From NCBI RefSeq assembly GCF_958298935.1, contig NC_084930.1, forward strand, positions 22,604,001 through 22,668,000: DNA of 64,000 nucleotides, in the 5' to 3' direction. This document shows, piece by piece, positions 22,985 to 34,978 of this stretch. Position numbers and translations under genes: made by a program. Under the pieces are notes generated by a model that worked only from the letters and a program-made list of their open reading frames with translations, was not told the DNA's origin and ran no database searches. Within the stretch, counting starts at the first letter, position 1. Each line of letters begins with the position of its first letter. This stretch comes from Phragmites australis. Lineage: Eukaryota; Streptophyta; Magnoliopsida; Poales; Poaceae.

Positions 22985-23800
22985 TTTCGGAGCATGCTTG
23001 GAAAATGAGCAAGCAAGTGGCTTGGATTTGGAGGCCAAGGAGGCCGATACTAGAACCCATGCCAAGGAGGGGACCGCGCTGGCCAAGGGGGCCGTGGAAG
23101 CAGCACTTTTCAAGGTGGTCATGGTGGTGGTCCTTCTGGACAAGGTGGCTGTGGTCACGGCAGGCGCGGAAGGGGGCCGCTCGATCAAGGCTCCCGCGGT
23201 GGTGGTCCGACTGGACAAGGAGTCCAGGGTGGTGGCCAACAAGACCGTGGAAGTAGAGGGCCTTTTGTGACACGGTAGGACCCCAGTGCCTCAAGTGAAG
23301 GCTGCGGAAATTGGGCGCAAGACAACACCAAGAACGACCCCCCCCTGCAAGTCATCAAAGGTAAATCTCTTAAGCAAATCACTCTTGAAGAAGAAATGTT
23401 GTGCTTCCATTGTCAAATCATGGGTCATCACCAATTGCACTGCAACAATGAGCCAGTGTGCTACAAATGTAAAAGGACAGAACATATGGCAGTTGATTGT
23501 CAGAATAACAATAGAAAGATTCGGATGTTTGGTTTCAACGTTGATCAGGGCTTTTACCCCACTAAAATTGGAAATGATAAGAAGTGCATTGTCTTTAATT
23601 CTTGTCGGATCACGGTGCTGCAAGGAGAAGCATCTGTGAGCAAACTAGAAGAGTAGTTGAAGTTTGTAATAGATCCCAAATGGGACTAGAATGTTAGAAA
23701 ATTGGACACTAATGAATTTGTGGCTGCTTTCCCTAGGAAGGAAGCTTTGGAAACCACGACCAAAATGATTTCTGCTTTCTCAATCCAACTATCTTGAGGG
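22985..23800 (+). pseudogene. gag-like retroelement protein with RGG tract and two CCHC knuckles
   Basis: One plus-strand frame runs through an RGG/GQGG-rich tract (about 23030-23270) into two zinc knuckles: CFHCQIMGHHQLHC and CYKCKRTEHMAVDC (about 23402-23500). It is followed by a segment like the C-terminus of plant retroelement gag proteins (IRMFGFNVDQGFY, then NVRKLDTNEFVAAFPRKEAL). Both knuckles have the CX2CX4HX4C spacing. In-frame stops occur near 23055, 23275, 23655 and 23685. It would bind nucleic acid. No pol follows, so the element class (LTR or LINE) is not resolved. Confidence 0.65.
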
Positions 23801-23959
23801 GCTCAGAGATATCTCTCCCGGTATCAAGGAGGGGCAAATTCCATCTTGATCGCTCATACCCCCACGACATGTTTTATGACAAATCCGAAAACTACCTTTA
23901 TGACTACCTAGTTACGGAATAGCATTTGGGAGCTTCAAAGTATGCCACTATACATTCTG

Positions 23960-24375
23960 AGAATCAATGACGATCTCAGGTCTAAAGATCCTACAGGTAC
24001 ACCATTTGAGATACAACTGATGGCATATCATAAATAACAATCCCAACAATATCTAAAGGTGGATCTATCCAACATCATGTTCTCTAGCATAAATATCCAC
24101 CTTATTGACCTGGTATCCCTATACCTATGATCCATAAAACATGATCATCAATCAATACATGTGCTGATATTATCTATCATCATAATGATATGCGACCAGA
24201 GATCGACTAAGAATAATATCATGATATAAACAAAAAGTTTCATGAATAAGTCACATACTTACCAATCAATGTAAACGATAGTCATTCTTGAAATAACACA
24301 TTATTCGGTAGTACATGAACATAGACGTGTGATACAATCATCTCTATGATTGCCTCTAGGGCATATCACCATCAG
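23960..24375 (-). repeat. possible copia LTR remnant (Angela/BARE-like)
   Basis: AT-rich segment ending in 'gattgcctctagggcatat', a phrase remembered from LTRs of Angela/BARE-type copia elements. No clear TG...CA ends or TSD. Assigned from pattern memory only. Confidence 0.3.
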
Positions 24376-25474
24376 TAATTGTTTTGGCTTAGTCAATGCT
24401 TGTGTTAAGGTTAGTTTGATGAATATCTTGTTCTAGGCTTCTTGATTCAAGATTGTGGATTGAGAAACATTGCACTATATTTTATATCTTTATCAAATGT
24501 TTAGCTCATGATAGAACCTTAGGGGAACATGTGTTTCTTGTGTCGCAAAGACACTACTTGACTTGATCATGTGAAAACTTGATAATTTATGCAATTTTAA
24601 TAATCTTGAAAAATCAATTACCTTGTGCTTAAATATGATCCAATACTGTTGTCTTAATGCTTCATGTGATTTGCCAAAGAAGTGAACCCATAGTTGCTAA
24701 AGTCAATTTAAGGATAAAATTAATTAAAAGAAATGTGCCTAAATGTTCATTTTTTCTTAAAACACTTGATCTAACTAAGTCTTGGTTTAATATGTGAGCG
24801 TTTGCAAAGCCTACTCTTATGAATGCTTGTTTGCCTAGTTTGAGATTGAAGTTTGCTAGTCGTTAATGTCCGTATTGCCTCGGCTCGAGTGGATGCTTAT
24901 GTGGTGGTCACTTTGAATATGATTCAGCTATGTGAAATCAAATGTGTCAACCAATTCTTCAGGTTTAGCTTGTATAGCTTCATGTTTTTATGTCGTTGTC
25001 TCTTTTGAGCCTTTGTGTGATTGTGAGCTACATCTTCTACTTTCCATAGCCCTTTGACATTTTAGAATTTACAAATGCTATGTGGTATACTTGTGAAAGC
25101 TCATTAGGTTTGTATGTTTATGATTGCACAATGTTTTGTTCTTAATGTTTGAATTGCCAAAGGGGGAGAAATGACGAAAAGGGGGAAATGAAAAATATGC
25201 ACCAAATCATAAAGAAAAATCTTACATAAATGAAATATGTGCATTCATCAAAGGGGTGCATTTGATTTTGAGTTTTTGAGCTTTTATTGCTCTTTTGAGG
25301 TATTGGCTCGGCTTTGCCTCTCTTCAGTCTTACGCAGCGTTTCTTATCCCAAGTGACATGTTTTTGCTCTTTCTTGAGTTTTTGGTTACTTAGATGAGCC
25401 TATCATGTTTTTATTTCTTCAAACCAAAATATATGTGCTTTGAGGGTTGCCAATGCACTCATCAAGGGAGAGAT
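24376..25474 (+). other. 3' untranslated part of a copia element, no intact gene
   Basis: No coding domain recognised. A 'caaagggggagaaatgacg' motif near 25157 and a purine tract (caagggagagat) ending at 25474 immediately precede LTR A. These are features of the 3' end of SIRE/Maximus-type copia elements. The internal coding region is absent or decayed. Confidence 0.45.
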
Positions 25475-25589
25475 TGAAAAACCAAATAGAAATTTATTTT
25501 GGTTTATTTGTGATGAGTGATAGACAAGGTTGTCAATTTTGTTTGTCATGTTTAGGATTGCTTGAGCTTGGTTTGCTTGAAATTCAGTT

Positions 25590-25760
25590 TTGTCCAAAAT
25601 CCGGAAGTTCAGTCCAGAATCCAGAACATCTGGCCCAATCAGAATCTGAAACTTCCAGTCCTAATCTACAACTTCCGGGTGAATCAGAATCTGGAACTTT
25701 CGGGTGAATCAGAATCTGGAACTTCCGGGTTTAATCCGGAACTTCCAGATTGATGAGAAA
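25590..25760. repeat. 'ggaacttccgg' short repeats in LTR A
   Basis: About eight copies of an 18- to 22-base unit around 'aatccggaacttccgggt', many of them internally palindromic. A second cluster is at 27100-27195. They may be enhancer-like repeats of the LTR U3. Confidence 0.6.
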
Positions 25761-26493
25761 ACTAGACAGAGAGGGGGTCAACCCGAGGGTCCAGCTGGAA
25801 CTTTCGAGTTCCACAATTTTCAGTAATTTGGTTTTAATTTGGAATTGCTTTGAATTGTTTTGATGTTTCAATTAAGCATTTTGATTATGGTCTAACTAGA
25901 GTTGGAGGTTGAGATATATGTTTGCTTGTCTCATGGTGTGCAAGTGACGGATGCAACTTAGCAGTCGACGGTAGGAGATCGGGGCCAAGCAGGGTGCTTG
26001 GTGCTAGACGATCAAGGAGGCAAGGTGGAGTCAAGGATGATCCTAGATGTATACGTGGAGGTTAAGCAAATCATGGAAGATGAATGAAGATGACATGTTG
26101 AGAAAGTCAAGCTAAAGGGATACCGGTGCAAGTGGCAAGTCGACCCGAGGGATCGGGAGCAGAAGAGACTTGCCGGTGATCATGATCGAAAGATGGAGTA
26201 CACATGTCGATATCGGAGCGCTTTCTTAAGGTGTAAGTAAGTGATGAGTCATGCTTTAAAGTGTGCTAGGGTTCAACGTTTGGCCTCAAAACCGTGGAAA
26301 TGATGGAAGTGCATGTAGCATCATCGCGAATCTTGCATCAAGACGAAGCTAAGTCATGAAGGCACCAGTGTCGTTCGATGGATGGAGGAAAAAATGGATC
26401 AAAATGCTCTCAGTGGTAGGGTAGGAGTATACTACAAGATTTTGAGAACAAGCTAGAAAACCTAGGGAAACTTAGGGTTCATAGAACCTAGGC

Positions 26494-26501
26494 TATAAAT
26501 A
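26494..26501 (+). promoter_or_regulatory. TATA box of LTR A
   Basis: TATAAATA in 'ggctataaatagaagg'. It is followed within about 100 bases by a region resembling a leader. It is the likely transcription start signal of the copia element. Confidence 0.55.
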
Positions 26502-27212
26502 GAAGGATATGGCTATGTGGAAGATAGAAATCAACCACTTGAGCCCCTGAACCACACAAATAAGAGCTTTGTGCTAGGGTTTTAGAGGAGAGGAAGAGGA
26601 GTGCTTAGCTATGTATGAGGTGTAAGCTTTTGTATGCAAAAACTTTGTAATTCGCCAAAAATAAGGCTGACCTCTACAAGCAATAAAATTTATGTTTACT
26701 CTTGTGCTTGAATTCACCTTCTTCTAGCTTCTATCTATTGGTTCCCTTGCAAGTTTGCAAGTTTTTCGTCCTTCGGTTGCGATTTTTATTTTTGTGCTTA
26801 AGCTGAAATTTCTCACCTTGTTGAAGTGGTCCTTCTCGTTGCTAAAGGTATAAAATTCGCGTACAAATATACACAATCAGATATTGAATTCTCTTGCCTC
26901 CTATTTATCAACTTGGAGACTATCCTCACCCGGTGTTCATCTTTTGATCTTTGGGTGATTCTTCTCAAGTTCCAAAATTTGTGTAGGGATGAGTCATGGA
27001 TCGGTTGACTATCGAACCTAGTGTTTGATTTTAACCATAAGACCCACTTTTGTTGAATTTGTAAGTGTGAATTTTGAATTTTAAGCTACTATTCTGTCCA
27101 ACCCGGAACTTTCGGTACAAACTTAGAACTTCCGGATTGAAGTGTCATGACCCGGAACTTCCGGATTCAATCTGGAACTTTCGGATTGAACAATGAGTTT
27201 TCCGCTGTGTTT

Positions 27213-28603
27213 CACTATGTAAGAAACTAGCAAAGGAGATACCACATTAGCGACGGCTGCTCAACACGCGTCACTAATGTCCTATTAGTGACGAGTTCAA
27301 TAAGGACGTGTCACTAATGTCCCTTCTGATCGGGACCAGATATAGACCCGTCACTAATGAGTGGTCATTAGTGACATGTCATAACATGAGTCGTCACTGA
27401 TGATAATAGTAACAGGTCAAGTTGTGACCCATCACTAATGACTAGGTCATCAGTGACAGGTAATCCTAGACCAATCATTTATGACAGGTCAAGTTGTGAC
27501 CCATCACTAATGATAAGGTCATCCATGATGGGTTGTCCTATGCCAGTCATTAGTGACGGGTCAAGTTGTGACTCGTCACTAATGATAAGGTCATCAGTGA
27601 CAGGTCGTCCCAAACCAGTCATTAGTGACGGGTCACAACTTGACCTAAAATTAATGATCTACTCATTAGTGACAGATCGTCCTATACCAGTCATTAGTGA
27701 TGGGTCAACTTATAATCCGTCACTAATGACCAACTCCAGTCACTAATGACGGTATTAGCAAATATTTTTTGTTTTTATTTTATTTTTCTCTTATTTTTTC
27801 TCACCTCAGTAGCATTAGAATAGAAACCATTGTACATTTCCGCTCAAGTTTGATGTAAGGTGTGGTGGCTATGGACACAAACACACATTCAAAAAATGGT
27901 GCAGAAACTTTCGGGGCGAGAACTCAATCTTGTAAGCCATTTTTGGGCTTAAAAAATTCTCTGAACCTAACAAAGTGCCGAAGAAACAGATGTAACTTGT
28001 TTTGTAGATGTCTGTAGAGTCAAAAAACATCAAAATTAGAGTTTGTATGTAGAAGTTATGCCCGTTTTACCAAACGCACTCTGGGTCACCTATCAAATTA
28101 TAACTCTCGATGAAATTTAGCAAAATTAGTCATTAGTGATGGGTCATGGTTATGACACATCACTAATGACCTTCGGCAAAGAATGTTAAAAGTATAAAAT
28201 ATTCAGTTTCTGTCACAACTACATGATAGCAGAGGTGGTAAGGTGGGACACACACGAAGAGGAGATCGCGGGTTCGATTCCCATAGCACGCTATCTTGAC
28301 AAAAATGTGAAAAAAGTGTGGGTTGTGAGGTATATGGGATGGGCCTGCATTGAAATCGCTCAGGTGAAATTGTTTTTTTTTTGACTTTTTTCGTGTCCAA
28401 AAAATATGAAAATTGTTCATCGGTCATTGGTGACGGGTCAACATTACAACCCATCACAATGTACAGTCAATAGTGACGGGTCACGGTTATAACCCATCAC
28501 TAATGACCTCATTAGTGATGGGTCATCACCCGTCACTAAGGACCTATTATTAGTGCACTAATACCGGTTATCATCCGTCACTAATGACTTTTTTCATGTA
28601 GTG
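27213..28603. mobile_element. non-autonomous CACTA E3 (1391 bp), TSD TTT
   Basis: Begins CACTATGTAAG and ends ATGTAGTG, flanked by TTT on both sides (27210-27212 and 28604-28606). Both subterminal regions hold many 'attagtgacgggtca / tgacccatcactaat' direct and inverted repeats. No transposase. The interior has a tRNA-like segment (28227-28281). It is inserted in LTR A. Confidence 0.85.
28227..28281 (+). ncRNA. tRNA-like pol III promoter fragment inside E3
   Basis: An A-box-like TAGCAGAGGTGG (28227-28238) and a B-box-like GGTTCGATTCC (28271-28281), separated by about 32 bases. This is the spacing of tRNA genes and tRNA-derived SINEs. The T stem pairs poorly and no acceptor stem was found, so it is not a working tRNA. 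It may be a captured tRNA or SINE head. Confidence 0.4.
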
Positions 28604-28620
28604 TTTTGGTATTTTGTGTT

Positions 28621-29551
28621 TGAGAAACCAAGTTGAAATGTACCTTGGTTTACTTGTGATGAGTGATTGATATTTTCATTTATTTAGTTTGATGATCTTC
28701 GGTTTTGCATGAGCTTTGATGTGATTTGAATTGATTTGGGATTTCATTTTAGCATATTGATTACGGACTAATTGAAATTGAAGTTGGAGATATGTGTTTA
28801 CTTGTCTCATGGTGTATAGGTGATGAATGCAACTCGGTGGTCGACGGCAGGATGATAAAGGTCAAGCGGAGTGCTTGGTACCAGACGATCAAGGAGGCCG
28901 GACGCAATCAAGGGTGATCCTAGCTGAACACGTGGAGATCAAGCAAAGTATTGAAGGCGGATGGAGGCGGTATTTCTTTGTGATTTTCGTTTTGGTTTTT
29001 GAGCTGAATTTTCAGCACCTTGAGAGGTTGTTCTTCTTGTTTTTAGAGGCATAAAAATTCATATACGAGTGTACACTCATAGGTCTTGAGTACCCTTGTC
29101 TCTAGATCATCAATTTGGAGAGATTACTTGTCCGGTGATATTTTCTTTGAGCTGTAGTTTTTCACCTTCGCAAAGTTATTTTTCTTGATACTAGTGGTTT
29201 AAACACTCACATATTCATGTATTTGAGCGGGTCTTGAGTCCCCTTACCATTAGACTATTATCTTGGAGGATAACCTTGTCCGGTGACCATCTTCTCTAGT
29301 TTCTTTGAAAGTTACAACGTTTTGTGCACAAAGACATATGGGATGATCTTGAATAGAATATATAGTTCATATTCCATCCGTGGAGTCATATTGCCATAGA
29401 ACTTATCTTCTTGCTTTGTCTATCTGATTATTTTGCTTCCGTTTGAGTGTTTTCAGTGCATTGGGTGAGAAATAGTAAAAAGTCATCTATTTCAAAAAAA
29501 ATTTGTTGAGGCGCCTATTCACCCCCTCTAATCGTTGTTCTCGGTCCTACA
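28621..29551 (+). repeat. copia solo LTR B (931 bp), TSD GTGTT
   Basis: TGAGAAACCAAG...CCTACA, flanked by GTGTT at 28616-28620 and 29552-29556. It is related to LTR A throughout but lacks about 660 bases corresponding to roughly 26100-26770 of A. No PBS or interior follows, so it is a solo LTR, presumably from LTR-LTR recombination, nested in LTR A. Confidence 0.85.
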
Positions 29552-29679
29552 GTGTTGCTCTTATTGTGATCCATTTTTGAGGTGTATTGGTGATATAACA
29601 GGATAAGACCATTAATTTCCGAAAAAAAAATTATGAAACATCTATTCACTCCCTCTGATCACCCTTCTCGGTCCTATAT

Positions 29680-29893
29680 ACGATGATCCAGATAATATAT
29701 ACGAAGTCACTATCCTTCTGAAACATTGATACAATTGAGCGCACGGGAAAACGGCATAATTAACACATCGCCTAGGCATATAACACGCAACAACAACAAT
29801 GCCTTGTTATTTGTTTTTGGAGCCCGTAGATAGATAATGCACCGATCGATCAGCAAGCATGGAATAATCACAGGACACTCTTCGTTGCTCACC
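29680..29893. other. short spacer
   Basis: No gene seen. Flanking sequence to the right of LTR A and downstream of the hypothetical ORF on the minus strand. Confidence 0.3.
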
Positions 29894-30583
29894 TCACCAC
29901 CATGAGTCGCCTCGCAGCTTGCGATCATCCTCGCCGCCATGATCATCATGGATATTGTGTTGGCCTTCGCCAGCAGCAGTAGGGTAGTCGTCTTCACCAC
30001 GACGAGCCATCTGCGTTACCTGAGGTGCCCTCATCTTATCAGTGGCCCCTTTTGGATGCGAGGCTGCCATCGGTCCATGGTGGCGAGGACCGGCAGCGAC
30101 ATGCTCCTTATGCTCAGGAGCTCGCGCTGCCGGAGTAGGCACCACGATCTTCTGATCCCTATGATCCTCAGGAGCTTGTGGTGCCAGAGTAGGCACAGCG
30201 ATCTTCTCCGCAAAGCCCTTTCGACCCCAGACAACGCCGACAGAAGCAGGTACGTCGGACTTTGAGCTGTAGATGGCCGTCGCGGGTTCTCCTTTCTTGT
30301 TCACGGCTCCCGCGCGTTCACATCTCTTGTTCACGCCCGCGGCGCGCCCTTGCGCCGTGTGATCAGCGGCTCCATTCTCGCCCTCGCCTCCGGCTGCCAC
30401 GGTCGGCACGACGTAGCCATGGTGGGGCTTTATCACGGGGGACGGCACGGCCGGCTTGTAATGAAGTTGACCGTCCTCTTGATCCAAAAGAGCACAAGCC
30501 GTCGTGGGCTTCTGCCGCTGGGTGGCAGGGTGCGCGGGCGACCCGTGATCGTCGTGGTCGCCGCATATGAACGGCAGACACAT
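29894..30583 (-). CDS. hypothetical hydrophilic protein
   Basis: A 229-codon minus-strand frame in an isolated GC-rich block. The protein is hydrophilic and Ala/Pro/His-rich, with two near-repeats (IAVPTLAPQAPEDHRDQK and IVVPTPAARAPEHKEH), and ends GEDDRKLRGDSWW. No domain, signal peptide or membrane segment was seen. The first ATG is at 30581-30583, but the GC-rich composition extends little upstream and no leader exon was identified. It could be a real grass-specific gene, a captured exon or chance. The block has host-like codon composition, unlike its TE neighbours. Confidence 0.35.
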   Translation of the reverse strand: MCLPFICGDHDDHGSPAHPATQRQKPTTACALLDQEDGQLHYKPAVPSPVIKPHHGYVVPTVAAGGEGENGAADHTAQGRAAGVNKRCERAGAVNKKGEPATAIYSSKSDVPASVGVVWGRKGFAEKIAVPTLAPQAPEDHRDQKIVVPTPAARAPEHKEHVAAGPRHHGPMAASHPKGATDKMRAPQVTQMARRGEDDYPTAAGEGQHNIHDDHGGEDDRKLRGDSWW

Positions 30584-31669
30584 TGCCGGCGCCGAGGTAA
30601 CTGGCCGAGCCTAGTGCGTGTAATTATTGAATGAGGGATCAGACTGGAGGCTAGATGGGACGAATCGTTAGAGATATTGTTGGTCGGGAGAATATATCGC
30701 AGCATATACGGGGTGCACTGCAGTAAGGTGAGTTCGTACGACTTAAGCTAACAGGAACCTCGAGGTCCACCGTATTAAGCAAAAGACAGATGCTCTTCCC
30801 CAATGATGGAGAATTTATTCCTACGGATTTAACAACACTGCCCTCATCCATGGAAAACACTTGGGTGTTTCGTGGGGGCTTCTACGAATCCTCAAGAATT
30901 GCGATGCTCTATGTTTCAAAAGATATAAAAGAGGCAGATAGCGACACAAAGTGCTGCTAGCTTGTCCTTTGATACTACCTGTTTTGTTAATTGCAAAATG
31001 TGGTTACATATTTAAAACGTTCAGGTACTTAATGCCAAGCTTTTTTCAATACATAGGTACGACGTGATGTGAAGTCGTTCGCACATGCGTAGTGTACACG
31101 TTGGAGTGTCCAGACTTCGGGTCCCAGACTCGAATGCTGCTGTTCATCACCAATCGCGCTCCATGAGGCCTTAGGTGCCTCTAATATATATTTAGCGTGT
31201 GTATAGAACGAGCTTATGTGCCTCTAATATGTGTATAGAACGAGCACAGCTGTATACATATAGGATGAAATGTGAATGCCGTGTGTATACAGTGGCATGC
31301 TCAATATTTCAATAATGAAAGTACATAGCTTAAAAAATTGATAACCAAGGTACATTGTATATTTGGGCCATCCATAATCATGGATGAAAGCAGAATAGAT
31401 AGTTTGCAATCCGATTTATAGGTACCATAAGCCTTTTTAGATATCTTTTCAGATGCGGATGCAGATATGCATAGTTTCATATGGATACGGATATGGTATA
31501 AAAAATCCGGCGGATACAAATTATCTAATTTTTAGATCAGATTATCCGTATTTTATTGGGTCCACCGCCTCCGGCCCAAACCAATACTTTCTACTATCTA
31601 TGGAATGGAGTAAGGATTCTATATATCTAAGCAATGTAGTATTTTGAATTATGCTACTAGCTATTTGTT
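30584..31669. other. intergenic sequence, no gene recognised
   Basis: AT-rich. It has short repeats ('gtgtatagaacgagc', twice near 31200-31245) and a 'ggatacggatatgg' segment near 31480-31560 that resembles dispersed DNA-transposon debris. No supported coding region. Confidence 0.35.
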
Positions 31670-32037
31670 AGAAACTTGCGTAACTGAATAAAGTGGAGGA
31701 CCTTCGGCTCACCAGAGGGATCCAAAGGCTCGGTGGGAAGCACCCACAATTTAGAGAATGGTGCACTGCTATTAATGTCACTCAACTTATCGGTTACAGT
31801 GCTATCCTATTTATAGATCGTATCTGACCGCTCTCTATTACAATTTACGATATTACCCCTCTAACTACTATATTTTTGGTATATTTGTACGTAATTTGGT
31901 ACTATCGTAGATACAATTGGCTTATTTACAATCGAGCCCTTCCACATCCTCGATTTCTAGTCCAAGTCCTTCATTCGCTTGAGCTCTCGAATATCTTTGT
32001 CCTCAGGCACCTTCGGCATCCCCTTCGGTAGGCTCCT

Positions 32038-34894
32038 TGTCACACCCTGATTTGCAGATTTCTCAAATTTCTAAAAAAATTCAAGAATAGTTGATAGATC
32101 AAATAATTAGAATAGGAAAATCCTATTTTCTAAATTCAAATTCAAATTTGATTTGGGATTATCATTTTTTTATGCATTCATGCTGAAAATAGGCATATAT
32201 GTTTTATTTGGATTTTCCTTGGATTTTATTTGAGCTCTTTCGAAGTTTAATTGAATTCATTTGAGTTTAAAAATAATTTCTAAAATTTTTTTTAGAATTT
32301 TTAGGCTTCTTTTGGTATTTTATTTGGATTTCATTTGCTTTACTTCTCTTTTACGAAATCCCAAAATCGAAGAAAAAAATCCTAATTTTTCCGTCCGGCC
32401 TATCCTATCTCTTTGGCCCATCTTCTTTTCTCTTTTTCTCCTCCGCTCGACCTGTTTCTTTTTCCCTGGCAGGCCACTCCTTCTCCTCCCCTCTCCGCCA
32501 AGGCCCGACCACCACAGCCCAACTCGGTCGTGCCCGCTCACCCTTCCGCACCGCAGACCAATGGCGCCCTACCTCATGCCACCTTCACCGTCTCACTGCA
32601 AGCGAGCCCATCATCCTTCGTCGTCCTCAACTGGGACTCCTCGGAGGAGTCCGAGCTAGAGTCAACTGCACTACCACCCATAAATAGTAATCGAGGTCCC
32701 CATCATGTGCTTTGTCTTAAACTACCGCCAACTTGTGCTCCCATTCCCAAAATCGCCAATTCGTTGATATCCTAGCGCTGCCCGCCACCATTAGAGTAGC
32801 TCGGTCAAGCTCGTCGAACTCGCCACTTAGGCCTAGCCAACGTCCACCTTCTTGCCCACAGCTTATTCGTCGCCTCCGAAGTCCATTGGTGCCTTATCTC
32901 TGCTCCCCACTCACTGGAACCCCGTCACAAATGAGACCCGAGCTTCATCGTCGCCTTCTTCTGTCGCCAGCCGTGTGCGCCGCCTCCCCGAGCCATCTTG
33001 TGCTCTTTGTAAACTTGTCATGCTTCCCCGATGCTATATCGCCACTTGCCGGCGCAAGACGTCCACCAGAGCTCTATTCCGGCCATCTTCCGGCAAGTCA
33101 CCGCCGTGTCCATGCCCTCCGCTGTCGTCTTCTTTCTACGCCGCCACAAAATAACCATCGGAGATAACCACAACTGTCGGATTCATCATCAAGAGCCCAG
33201 ATTAGATCAGGCATATACCTCTTCGCTAGCCAATAAAACACTGACATGTGACATCAGCTGCCACCTCGCCTTGCCACATCAGCCAATCTGCATATGTGTC
33301 AATCCGTGTCATCTGCCACATCACCAAATCCAGCACAGTTATCTACCCTGTCATTAAATCATCTTTTCCAATACAAAAATAATTCCAAATATTTCTAGAA
33401 ATTAGTAATTTTGCAAACAAACCCCTAAACATTTCTGTTTTCACAAAAGAGCTCCTGTCTTTTTACAGTTTGGTCTCTAAACTTCTCTATATTTACAAAA
33501 AGGTCCCTCTATTTTTACAAAAAGGCCCATACCTATCTGTTTTATTCAAAATAAGTCTTTTTCTTTTTCAGATTTAACCCTAAACTTGTTTTAGCCATAA
33601 CTTTTTCATTTTAGCTCCGATTTAAGTAATTCTTGCGCTCATATTTTTCTAAAAACATGATCTATTCGAAGGACTTCAAGACTAAGATTTTGACAACACT
33701 GAGCAGTATTGGGTAAAAGGCAAGTATACTCCTTAATCATCTTGAACCTATGTTTTAAATATTTTATTTTACAAAATTGCATGCAATATCTGTCAACTTG
33801 ATGGGTAGTCACCTATGTTAGGGTTTACCTAGTTATTCCTTTATATTCCTTGAAGCCTAAGTGGTAGTTGGTATGACTCTCTTGGATAGAATTGCTTAGC
33901 CATGCTTTTGGGATGTTGGAAAGTGTCATATACATGTTTAGTGGATATATGCAATGGTGATGATGATGAACTTGTTAGTAACATGGAACCCTAGGACTTG
34001 GGCAAAGAGATGGTTTGATTATGGTGGTTTATGTGGTGGGCTTGTGGATACGTTCCAAGCAGAGATGTTAGGTTTTGTTGATTATTTTCTCTATTGGATA
34101 GTCTTTGTCCAAGTGTCACATATAAGGACCGGTTCATGGAGCGACAACCCAAGAAATACAGTTCGAACATGAGGCCGATATGGGTAAGGCTTAGCATATT
34201 GATTAGACACCTGGCTGGAATTCATTGGAGTACCAGGATCTAATTGATGGACCATGCTTCATAGTGATCTCCTGGCAGCACACCACTGGCATGTGTTAAG
34301 TGTCTTGAAAACACGGCAACATGGATATCATGACTCGTGGCTAAGAGTTGGATAACCTCTGTAGAGTGTAAAATTGTTATAACAGTCATGCCCTCGGTTA
34401 TGGGAGACTTGGATCCTCACATGATTAGATGGGTTTGGTTTGCTTGTGGATATGGTTATGGTTTGCAAGATGGTTAGTTTTCGGTGAAGTCTAACAGTTT
34501 GATTAATTAGGATATATTCACTTAATAATTGTTCAATGCTTTTATAGTTCAATTGTTTTCTTGACTCCCATTTATGCAAATAAATCCCATGCCATAGGAC
34601 ATGTGTAGTGCTGCTCAGTGAGTGAAGATATTGAAGACTATCAAGATGAGGTTGTGACGTTCTAGGCGCGTGTCACTAGGTCGGTTGCCTGCGGTGTTGT
34701 TGGGGCACCAGTGCTTCTGCTCTGCTGCAGATATATTCATAGAAAATAATATATGTCAATTGTTGTAAGAGTTTAACGTTTATTCTATAAAAGTATTGCT
34801 TTTGTTACTTCACCTATGACGTCCTTATGTGTGTTGAACATCCTGGGCACACATAAGCCGCATCTGATTTTGTCCGTTAAAACTGGGTGTGACA
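32038..34894 (+). repeat. gypsy-type solo LTR (2857 bp), TSD CTCCT
   Basis: Starts TGTCACACCCTG and ends ACTGGGTGTGACA (10-base inverted ends TGTCACACCC/GGGTGTGACA), flanked by CTCCT at 32033-32037 and 34895-34899. There is no PBS or interior. The GC-rich middle (32400-33160) gives open frames, but no domain was recognised and they are treated as LTR sequence. An inverse relative lies at 40212-43385. Confidence 0.88.
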
Positions 34895-34978
34895 CTCCTT
34901 CATGCTTGTTATAAGCCTTGTAAGTGACATGTCGAAGGTCAGGCTTCTGACAGAACTAGGTGATTCTATCACCAAAAG

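Larger units (their letters stand above)
25475..29679 (+). repeat. copia LTR A, interrupted by two insertions
   Basis: Begins TGAAAAACCAA right after a polypurine tract and ends near 'ctattcactccctctgatc...cggtcctata'. The LTR is split: 25475-27212, then CACTA E3, then 28604-28620, then solo LTR B, then the tail 29552-29679. It carries a promoter TATA box at 26494-26501 and 'ccggaacttccgg' repeats. The tail matches the tail of LTR B, proving the reconstruction. Confidence 0.75.

Noticed and set aside
22821..23294. 157-codon minus-strand frame
   Set aside because: It is the antisense shadow of the Gly/Arg-rich tract of the gag-like gene.
28227..28281. Functional tRNA gene
   Set aside because: No acceptor stem and poor T-stem pairing.
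32261..33357. Several overlapping Pro/Ser-rich frames
   Set aside because: They lie within a solo LTR with exact ends and TSD; no domain or conservation visible.
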